Assembly: GCA_013151535.1 (NCBI GenBank)
Contig: JAADIC010000251.1
Coordinates: forward strand, 4,858-10,008
Origin: Alphaproteobacteria bacterium
GTDB lineage: Bacteria > Pseudomonadota > Alphaproteobacteria > Rhodobacterales > Rhodobacteraceae
Length of the DNA stretch: 5,151 bases
Direction of reading: 5' to 3'
The position numbers were made by a program, and so were the translations under genes. The notes beneath the pieces are model-generated. The model was not told the origin of the DNA, searched no databases, and saw only the letters and a program-made list of their open reading frames with translations. Of the stretch, positions 1-5,151 are shown in pieces (the first letter of the stretch is position 1; the number at the start of each line of letters is the position of its first letter).

Positions 1-34
1 CAAATGAATGCGGGGCCGCGATTTATCTTGGGTA

Positions 35-1730
35 TCAACGCGACCAGTCAGCCGCATTCCATGTTTCGCTGTCCCATGTGTTCATGCGAACACCTTTCAG
101 CGTGTTGGCGAAGGCCGAAACCGAACCACGGTGAACCAGTGGGATCATCGCGCCGTCACGCATCAGCAAATCGTTCATGGCTTTGGCAAGCCGTGCGCGT
201 TCGTTGATGTCAGCCGTGCCACCCATTTCAGCGCTCAGCGCGTCATATTCAGGGTTACAATAGCGTGGCATGTTGTTGCCCAGCCAGTTGTTGGACGGGC
301 TTGGGATTTCCGAGCATACCCAGGAACCCATATAGGCCTCGGGATCGGTACCATTGAAGTTGTTGGTGTACATTTCAATGTCCGCGAACAGCTTCTGATA
401 GGTGTCAGGCGAAGACTGATCGCCACCAAAGAACACCGAAGCCGAGATATTTTTCAGCTCGGTTTCAACACCGATTTGCGACCACCACTGCTTAATCAGG
501 GCTTGTGTGTCCTGACGAACGGCGTTGGTGGAGGTTTGATAGAGGATCGACAGACGCACCTTTGGCGCGAATACCGTCGGAACCTTTGGCCCAGCCAGCT
601 TCATCCAGAATGGCATTGGCTTTTGCCATGTCCTGAACCAGACAACTGTCATTGGCTGTCGAGTTATAGATCGCAGGTGCCGGCAACACGTTACAGGTTG
701 CTTTACCAGCTTCACCATAGCCAACTTCGGCCAGAATGTTACGATCAATCGCAAGGCTTAACGCTTCACGCACTTTGCCATCTGTCAGGAACGGGTGTGG
801 CCCGCCTTCAACGGTGGAGCGCTTGTCGCCAAGGGCCGGATCCGGGTTGGTCAGGTTGACCATGATCCGCTCAACCGATGTGCCGAACGCGGAAACCACG
901 GTGCCTTTACCGGCTGACGCCATCTGGGCCAGAATTGCCGGATCGATCTGAAGGTTCCAGGCGTAATCAAACTCGCCTGTTTCCAGAAGAACCGAACGCG
1001 CCGCTGCGGCTGCATCGCCACCACCTTTGAAGGTCAGGCTGGCAAAAGCCGGCTTTGACGCATCGCGGTAGTTTTGGTTGGCAACCATGGTCACAACGTC
1101 ATTGGCGCGGAACTCTTTCACGGTGAAAGGGCCGGTACCAATAGGGCCAAAGTTAGCGTCCGTACATTCAGGCGCTTTTGCCCCGACGCAATCCTTGAAC
1201 TGGGCCGCTTGAATGATTGGGCTTTGACCACCAACAAACGGGCCGTAAGGGAACGGCTTGGGCTTGGAGAACGTGACTTTGACCGTCAACGCATCCAAAG
1301 CCTCGACATTGCTTACATCCGAGAACTGGGCCAATTGCGCACAACCACCATCAGGTGCCATGCAGTAATTGGCGGTAAACACCACGTCTTCAGATGTAAA
1401 GTCGCTGCCATCGGACCATTTGATGCCCGGGGTGATTTTCCAGGTGATCGAGGTCAGATCCTCGGAAATGCCGCCATTGGACACGGTTGGAATAACATCC
1501 ACCAGCCAAGGCACCATTGCACCATTTTCGTCATAGCGCGCCAGAGGCTCGATAATCAGGGCGGAGGCATCGATATCTTTGGTGCCGCCCGACAGGAACG
1601 GGTTCAGAATGGAAACGGCCTGCCAGTAGATGATGTTCAGATTGCCATCATCCCCCCGGCCAGCTTGCGCCGCCATCGGGGCCATGGCCACAGACAGGGC
1701 CGCCCCTATTAAAATTGACTTGAGTTTCAT
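35..1730 (-). pseudogene. Peptide-type ABC transporter substrate-binding protein (SBP_bac_5 family), frameshifted
   Basis: This is the periplasmic solute receptor of a dipeptide/oligopeptide-type ABC importer. Residues 1-23 look like a Sec signal peptide: basic MKLK, a hydrophobic core, then AQA before the likely cleavage site. There is no lipobox, so it should be a soluble periplasmic protein. The family hallmark IKWSDGSDFTSEDV lies at residues 103-116. The ATG at 1730 has a good ribosome site (GAGGAG at 1737-1742, 6-nt spacer). The original frame is coherent to K390 (codon 561-563), then yields 22 unrelated residues and stops at 492 (412 aa). The family-like sequence resumes in the next frame at VRLSILYQTS (from 559) and runs to TGA at 35-37, including TDPEAY, NNWLGNNMPRYCNPEYD and GAMIPLVHRG. 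Joining both parts gives about 564 residues, a plausible full length. The gene is third in the importer operon, after the two ATPases. The substrate is not readable from the sequence. The family call is firm; whether the break is biological or a sequence error is open. Confidence 0.88.
552..575 (-). other. Frameshift junction in the substrate-binding protein gene
   Basis: On the minus strand the first frame reads ...SDGIRAK up to codon 561-563 (AAA), while the family-like continuation VRLSILYQTS starts with GTG at 557-559. One base (the G opposite position 560, within a GG pair) is therefore in excess, which fits a 1-nt insertion. A loss of 2 or 5 nt would give the same frame change, and a 5-nt loss would fit if relatives carry two more residues between K and V. 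The exact indel site cannot be fixed from one sequence, so the span given is approximate. Confidence 0.85.
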
Positions 1731-1768
1731 CGTCTTCTCCTCGTTGGTTAGCTCGTTAATCCTCAGGC

Positions 1769-1786
1769 GCGCGGATTGTTCCGCGT
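1769..1786 (-). other. Small hairpin between the DppF-type ATPase and binding-protein genes
   Basis: CGCGGA at 1770-1775 and TCCGCG at 1780-1785 are perfect inverted repeats around a 4-nt loop, with a possible G·T closing pair at 1769/1786. The hairpin lies in the 62-nt gap (1731-1792) just after the tandem stop TAATAA of the upstream gene. No U-run follows it on the minus strand, so it does not look like a strong intrinsic terminator. Hairpins in this position often adjust the amount of binding protein relative to the ATPases through RNA processing or stability. That role is inference here, and a 6-bp stem in GC-rich DNA could be chance. Confidence 0.35.
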
Positions 1787-1792
1787 CTGTTA

Positions 1793-2785
1793 TTATTGGT
1801 CCATCAAATGGCAGGCCACATGGCGGCCATCATCTAACTGTTTGAATTCAGGTGTTTTTAGTCTGCATATATCCATAACTTTCGGACAGCGTGTGCTGAA
1901 ATTGCAGCCCTTGGGCGGGTGCGCCGGGCTTGGCACATCGCCCTCAAGAATGATCCGGTCACGGCCCGCCTCGGCGGTGGGATCAGCCTCGGGCACGGCA
2001 GAAAGCAGGGCTTCGGTATAGGGGTGTTTGGGATCGTTATAAAGCAGATCGCGCGGCGCAAGTTCGACGATCTTGCCCAGATACATCACCGCCACCCGGG
2101 TCGCCAGATGGCGCACCATGGACAGATCGTGACTGATGAACAGATAGGTCAGGCCGAGCTTTTCCTGCAAGTCTTCGAGCAGATTGACCACCTGTGCCTG
2201 AATGGACACGTCAAGTGCTGCAATTGGTTCGTCGCAGACGATGAATTTAGGGTTCAGGGCCAGGGCGCGGGCAATGCCAATGCGCTGGCGCTGGCCGCCG
2301 GAAAATTCATGCGGGAAGCGGTTGACGAAATCCCGGCTCAGCCCCACCGCGTCAAGCAATTCAAACACCCGCGCCAGCGTTTCTTTTTTCGATAGCTTGC
2401 GATGTTCGGTCAACGGTTCGGAAATGATCGCGCCCACGGTCATGCGCGGGTTCAGCGAGGCTTGCGGATCCTGAAAAATCATTTGCATTTCAGGGCGTTG
2501 ACGGCGCAACGCGTCACCCTTCATGCCCGCGATTTCAACGCCGTTCAGCTTGATTGTGCCCGCCGTGACATCATAAAGCCGCAGGATCGCCCGCCCGGCC
2601 GAGGATTTGCCGCAACCGCTTTCGCCAACCAGCCCAAGGGTCTCGCCCTCGAAAATCTCGAAACTGATATCGTCAACCGCTTTGACCTCGCCCACCTGAC
2701 GGCGCAGAATGCCCTTGTAGATCGGGAAATACATTTTCAGACCCTGCACTCGCAGGATCGGTTCTTGCAGGGCACCATCAGCCAT
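1793..2785 (-). CDS. dppF: Dipeptide/oligopeptide ABC transporter ATP-binding protein, DppF/OppF type
   Basis: This is one of the two cytoplasmic ATPases that power a peptide-type importer; it pairs with the DppD-type subunit encoded just upstream. In the 330-residue product Walker A is GESGCGKS (54-61), the Q-loop is FQDP (Q105), the signature is FSGGQRQR (161-168), Walker B is FIVCDE (181-186), the D-loop is ALD (190-192) and the switch histidine is H219. All catalytic residues are present. The C-terminal oligo_HPY region includes KHPYTEALLSAVP and four cysteines, C294, C300, C307 and C325 (CX5CX6CX17C), a pattern linked to an iron-sulfur cluster in related ATPases. I chose ATG at 2785, preceded by GGAGG with an 8-nt spacer; GTG at 2788 would add one residue and cannot be excluded. 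The start overlaps the upstream stop by 8 nt, which suggests translational coupling. The gene ends with tandem stops TAATAA. The symbol denotes subunit type; substrate specificity is unproven. Confidence 0.95.
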   Translation of the reverse strand: MADGALQEPILRVQGLKMYFPIYKGILRRQVGEVKAVDDISFEIFEGETLGLVGESGCGKSSAGRAILRLYDVTAGTIKLNGVEIAGMKGDALRRQRPEMQMIFQDPQASLNPRMTVGAIISEPLTEHRKLSKKETLARVFELLDAVGLSRDFVNRFPHEFSGGQRQRIGIARALALNPKFIVCDEPIAALDVSIQAQVVNLLEDLQEKLGLTYLFISHDLSMVRHLATRVAVMYLGKIVELAPRDLLYNDPKHPYTEALLSAVPEADPTAEAGRDRIILEGDVPSPAHPPKGCNFSTRCPKVMDICRLKTPEFKQLDDGRHVACHLMDQ

Positions 2786-3782
2786 CACGCGGCCCTCCGG
2801 TTTTCACATCCCAGAAACAGGCGACATCATGGCCCTTTTGCGGTTGATACAGCGCCGGATTTTCACGCGCGCAGCGATCAAACGCCAAGCTGCAACGTTC
2901 GCGGAACGAACAGCTTGTCGGCTGTTCGGGAATGGCGGGGGGTTGGCCCTCGATGGTTTTCAGCCGTTCGCTGCGTTTGCCGGTAACGCTGGGTAAAGTT
3001 TCAAGTAGCGCCCGCGTATAGGGGTGTTGCGGGTCGGCAAACAAGTCCTTGACCTTGGCCTGCTCTACAACCTGCCCACCATACATCACCATCACCCGAT
3101 CAGCGATGCCGGCAATCACCCCCAGATCGTGGGTGATCCAGATAATCGCCATGCCAAGTTTCAGGCGCAGCTCTTTCACCAGCTCCAGAATTTGCGCCTG
3201 AATGGTCACGTCCAGCGCGGTTGTCGGCTCATCCGCGATCAGCACTTTCGGGTCACACGACAGCGCAATCGCGATCATAACCCGCTGGCGCATACCGCCG
3301 GAAAACTGGTGTGGAAAATCCCGTAGGCGGGCATCCGCCTCAGGAATTCCGACCAGCTCCAGCAATTCCGCCGCCCGCGCCCGCGCTTGCTTTTTGTTCA
3401 TGCCCATATGCTTGCGCAGGGGCTCCATAATTTGAAAGCCAACCGTGAAAACCGGGTTGAGCGAGGTCATGGGATCCTGAAACACAAACCCGATGCGGCT
3501 GCCGCGCACATCGCGCAGTTCATCGTCAGTCATCTTCAGAATATCGACACCGTCAAACAAAACCTGACCGCCGCGAATTTCCGCCGGTGGCATCGGCAAA
3601 AGCCCGATAAGCGACATCATGGTGACGGATTTGCCCGAGCCACTTTCACCGACCACACCCAGCAATTCACCCGGTGCCAGCTCAAAGCTGACCGCGTTCA
3701 CGGCATGCACTTCGCCGCCACGGGTGGTGAAAACGGTCTTGAGATCCGATACTTCCAGTATCGGCGCAGCCCCATCGGGCAT
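2778..3782 (-). CDS. dppD: Dipeptide/oligopeptide ABC transporter ATP-binding protein, DppD/OppD type
   Basis: This is the first gene of the minus-strand importer operon and encodes the ATPase partner of the DppF-type protein, docking on the membrane permeases in the cytoplasm. In the 334-residue product Walker A is GESGSGKS (45-52), the Q-loop is FQDP (Q102), the signature is FSGGMRQR (160-167), Walker B is VLIADE (180-185), the D-loop is ALD (189-191) and the switch histidine is H218. The oligo_HPY region follows (QHPYTRALLETLP, then PPAIPEQP) with cysteines C291, C297, C304 and C322 in the same CX5CX6CX17C spacing as its partner. The open frame extends to an ATG at 3884, but the added 34 residues (MLPRVGFRAYHV...) resemble no ABC N-terminus. 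The ATG at 3782 has a strong ribosome site and opens the expected strand ILEVSDLKTVF, so I chose it. Length and motifs are complete. The symbol denotes subunit type only. Confidence 0.95.
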   Translation of the reverse strand: MPDGAAPILEVSDLKTVFTTRGGEVHAVNAVSFELAPGELLGVVGESGSGKSVTMMSLIGLLPMPPAEIRGGQVLFDGVDILKMTDDELRDVRGSRIGFVFQDPMTSLNPVFTVGFQIMEPLRKHMGMNKKQARARAAELLELVGIPEADARLRDFPHQFSGGMRQRVMIAIALSCDPKVLIADEPTTALDVTIQAQILELVKELRLKLGMAIIWITHDLGVIAGIADRVMVMYGGQVVEQAKVKDLFADPQHPYTRALLETLPSVTGKRSERLKTIEGQPPAIPEQPTSCSFRERCSLAFDRCARENPALYQPQKGHDVACFWDVKTGGPRDG

Positions 3783-3788
3783 AGGCAG

Positions 3789-3795
3789 CCTCCCC
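3789..3795 (-). promoter_or_regulatory. Ribosome binding site that fixes the DppD-type start
   Basis: On the minus strand GGGGAGG is followed by a 6-nt spacer and ATG at 3782. The alternative ATG at 3884 has no comparable purine tract, only a GGA followed by an A-run. This supports the shorter protein. Confidence 0.8.
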
Positions 3796-3803
3796 AGTCC
3801 TCG

Positions 3804-3837
3804 GTCGCCGGTTGGTGGTGCAGTCCACCCCAGCGAC
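3804..3837 (-). promoter_or_regulatory. Possible stem-loop in the importer mRNA leader
   Basis: Two nested inverted repeats could fold together: an outer helix of GTCGC (3804-3808) with GCGAC (3833-3837), and an inner helix of GGTGG (3814-3818) with CCACC (3825-3829) closing a 6-nt loop. The helices are separated by an asymmetric internal loop. The structure would end 8 nt before the GGGGAGG ribosome site, a position where folding could affect translation. No known riboswitch or leader family is recognised, and two 5-bp helices are modest evidence. Confidence 0.3.
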
Positions 3838-3851
3838 AATTTGTTGGGCAC

Positions 3852-3881
3852 ATGGTAAGCACGAAACCCGACACGCGGCAA
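3852..3881 (-). promoter_or_regulatory. Candidate sigma-70 promoter for the importer operon
   Basis: On the minus strand TTGCCG (complement of 3876-3881) and TACCAT (complement of 3852-3857) are separated by 18 nt; each matches 4 of 6 consensus positions. Transcription would start near 3845 and give a leader of roughly 60 nt ahead of the ATG at 3782. The location suits the chosen start and would exclude initiation at 3884. The match is moderate and no other data support it. Confidence 0.3.
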
Positions 3882-3882
3882 C

Positions 3883-3895
3883 ATGGTTTTTCCAT
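3883..3895. promoter_or_regulatory. Short dyad ATGG-N5-CCAT upstream of the candidate importer promoter
   Basis: ATGG (3883-3886) and CCAT (3892-3895) form a perfect inverted repeat around a T5 spacer, one base beyond the candidate -35 element. The position would suit a regulator site. The half-sites are only 4 bp, so chance is a real alternative. Confidence 0.2.
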
Positions 3896-3968
3896 TTGGT
3901 CGACTTTTCGTTGGGGCAGTTTCAGGTGTCGGTTGTATGCTTGACGGCGTGCGCGCGCTGGCCCAATC

Positions 3969-3982
3969 TGCAACCGGTTACA
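3969..3982. promoter_or_regulatory. Near-perfect 14-bp palindrome upstream of the deacetylase gene
   Basis: TGCAACCGGTTACA is an 8-bp perfect palindrome (AACCGGTT, 3972-3979) flanked by TG and CA, with a single mismatched pair (C3971/A3980). It ends 25 nt before the ATG at 4008, where a bound repressor could block transcription of the deacetylase gene. The pentamer GTTAC also recurs at 3977-3981 and 3988-3992, 11 nt apart, about one helical turn. A regulator cannot be named, and no regulator gene lies in the window. Confidence 0.3.
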
Positions 3983-4007
3983 TACTTGTTACAAAGGGAG
4001 ATCGGTG

Positions 4008-5151
4008 ATGGCGATGGTGCTCAGCCCACGGGAAATGCTGGATAGGCTGGTGTCGTTTCCCAGCGTTTCAAACGTCAGCAATCTGCCGATCATCGGTTTT
4101 ATCGAGGAATATCTGGCCAGCCACGGCGTCGAATCACATCGCGTTTATGATGAGACCGGTGAAAAGGCGAACCTTTACGCCAATATCGGCCCCAAGGTTG
4201 ATGGCGGTGTGGTTTTGTCGGGCCATACCGATGTTGTGCCGGTGGTTGGGCAGGATTGGGATACCGACCCGTTCACGGTGGTTGAAAAAAACGGTAAACT
4301 GTACGGGCGCGGCACTTGTGACATGAAGGGGTTTGACGCGCTGGCGCTGGCGCATGTGCCGGATATGCTGAAGGCCGGGCTGAAAAAGCCGATCCAGATT
4401 GCCATGTCCTATGACGAAGAGGTCGGCTGCCTTGGCGCGCCGTTCATGATTGACGAGATGCGTAAACACATGCCCAGGGCGGCGGCGGTGATCGTGGGTG
4501 AGCCTTCGATGATGAAAGTTGTCACCGGCCATAAAGGCGCTGTGGGCATGAGCACCGATGTGCATGGATTTGAGATCCATTCCAGCCTGATGCATGAAGG
4601 TGTCTCGGCGGTGATGACCGCTGCGCGCCTGATCGAATGGCTGCGATTACGGTTTGAGGAAAATCTGGCGGGCACCCCGAACGCCACCGACGCGCCGTTC
4701 ACACCGCCTTTTACAACGCTGCATGTCGGTGTTGTGCAGGGCGGCACGGCGGGCAATATCACCGCCAAGGATTGCAGCTTTGTCACCGATATCCGCTGCC
4801 CGCCGTCGCAAAATCCGATGGACTGGCTGGCGCGCTATATGGTGTTTGTGGCCAAGGTCGAGGCGGAAATTCAGGCAATCCGCCCCGAAGCCAAAATCGT
4901 CGTGACCCCGCGCATGGCCAATCCGGCCCTTCGCCCCGAAACCGATGGCGTGGCCGAGGCCTTGGTGCGCAGCCTGACAGGGGATAACGGACAACATGTG
5001 GTGTCTTACGGCACTGAAGCCGGGCAGTTTCAGGAGCGGGATTATTCCACTGTGGTCTGTGGGCCGGGTTCAATCGAGCAGGCGCATCAACCCAACGAAT
5101 TTATCTCGGTTCAGCAATACGAGGCCGGGGCGGCGTTTATGAAGCGGTTGA
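4008..5151 (+). CDS. argE: ArgE-type M20 metallo-deacetylase (acetylornithine deacetylase family), 3' end cut by the window
   Basis: The family hydrolyses N-acetyl-L-ornithine, or a related N-acyl amino acid, to the free amine and acid in the cytoplasm using a di-zinc centre. The visible product has 381 residues. SGHTDVVP holds H73 (metal) and D75; GRGTCDMKG holds D105 (bridging); YDEEVGC holds E137 (catalytic base) and E138 (metal); GEPS holds E165 (metal); and QAHQPNEF holds H360 (metal). All active-site positions are filled. HKGAVG (175-180) begins the lid/dimerisation part, and GTEAGQFQ and CGPGS precede the last ligand. The ATG at 4008 follows GGGAG (3996-4000) with a 7-nt spacer; an in-frame GTG at 4005 is less likely. 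The frame is open at 5151, ending in one base of the next codon, and relatives end near here, so only a few residues should be missing. Because it is divergent from a peptide-type importer and not near other arginine genes, it may act on an imported N-acyl substrate; that part is inference. Confidence 0.92.
   Translation, partial: MAMVLSPREMLDRLVSFPSVSNVSNLPIIGFIEEYLASHGVESHRVYDETGEKANLYANIGPKVDGGVVLSGHTDVVPVVGQDWDTDPFTVVEKNGKLYGRGTCDMKGFDALALAHVPDMLKAGLKKPIQIAMSYDEEVGCLGAPFMIDEMRKHMPRAAAVIVGEPSMMKVVTGHKGAVGMSTDVHGFEIHSSLMHEGVSAVMTAARLIEWLRLRFEENLAGTPNATDAPFTPPFTTLHVGVVQGGTAGNITAKDCSFVTDIRCPPSQNPMDWLARYMVFVAKVEAEIQAIRPEAKIVVTPRMANPALRPETDGVAEALVRSLTGDNGQHVVSYGTEAGQFQERDYSTVVCGPGSIEQAHQPNEFISVQQYEAGAAFMKRL

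Noticed and set aside
1..34. GC-rich stretch after the binding-protein stop as a terminator or hairpin
   Set aside because: Only 34 nt are visible; any pairing partner would lie beyond the window edge, so nothing can be supported.
552..575. Programmed ribosomal frameshift in the binding-protein gene
   Set aside because: There is no slippery heptamer followed by a pseudoknot or hairpin, and this protein family is not known to use recoding.
8..859. Long plus-strand open frame (283 codons) and a shorter one from 4
   Set aside because: It is antisense to the binding-protein gene, shows low-complexity mixed composition with no recognisable domain, and spans the frameshift region. It is a shadow of the minus-strand gene.
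1074..1712. Plus-strand open frame of 212 codons
   Set aside because: It is fully antisense to the binding-protein gene, which has a signal peptide, ribosome site and family motifs; the plus frame is rich in H, R and G as expected from a complement shadow.
1769..1786. Intrinsic terminator between the DppF-type and binding-protein genes
   Set aside because: The stem has only 6 perfect base pairs and no U-run follows on the minus strand, so it is kept only as a hairpin of unknown role.
2402..2986. Plus-strand open frames over the ATPase genes, including this one and 3387-3944
   Set aside because: They lie opposite ATPase sequence whose catalytic motifs are complete, and their translations show no domain.
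3783..3884. N-terminal extension of the DppD-type ATPase to ATG at 3884
   Set aside because: The extra 34 residues are not ABC-like, the upstream ATG lacks a good ribosome site, and the ATG at 3782 has GGGGAGG at ideal spacing.
3941..3969. Sigma-70 promoter for the deacetylase gene from TTGACG at 3941-3946
   Set aside because: The -35 match is good, but at 17-nt spacing the -10 would be CAATCT, matching only 2 of 6 positions; neighbouring spacings are no better.
4134..5073. Several minus-strand open frames opposite the deacetylase gene (76-153 codons)
   Set aside because: The plus frame 4008-5151 is open throughout with all M20 metal ligands in place, so the minus frames are shadows.

Overview
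The window reads as part of an alphaproteobacterial chromosome, most likely from the Rhodobacterales (Roseobacter/Rhodobacter relatives). This rests on moderately high GC by eye, the codon usage, and a familiar combination in that group: an Opp/Dpp-type ABC importer next to an ArgE-like M20 deacetylase. No database search was possible, so the taxonomic call is inference. No RNA genes, mobile elements or CRISPR arrays were seen.

Layout. On the minus strand, read right to left, there are three importer genes: a DppD-type ATPase (start about 3782, stop 2778), a DppF-type ATPase (2785 to 1793, overlapping the first by 8 nt), and, after a 62-nt gap with a small hairpin, a secreted peptide-type substrate-binding protein (start 1730, stop 35). 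The two permease genes needed for a complete transporter are not in the window and probably lie beyond the left edge. On the plus strand a divergent ArgE/M20 metallo-deacetylase starts at 4008 and runs off the right edge, apparently missing only its last few codons. The 225-nt gap 3783-4007 between the divergent genes must hold the control elements for both directions. It contains a plausible importer promoter, a leader stem-loop and two short dyads.

The substrate-binding protein gene is frameshifted near position 560. The first 390 residues and the last 174 are both clearly of this family but lie in different frames, so as written the gene encodes a 412-residue truncated protein. This is either a real inactivating mutation or a one-base sequence error.

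Working model (inference): the binding protein captures a peptide-like or N-acylated amino-acid substrate in the periplasm, the off-window permeases and the DppD/DppF pair import it, and the ArgE-like enzyme removes an acyl group in the cytoplasm. The components are known families. I did not find a clearly novel system here; the frameshift and the divergent control region most deserve a second look.
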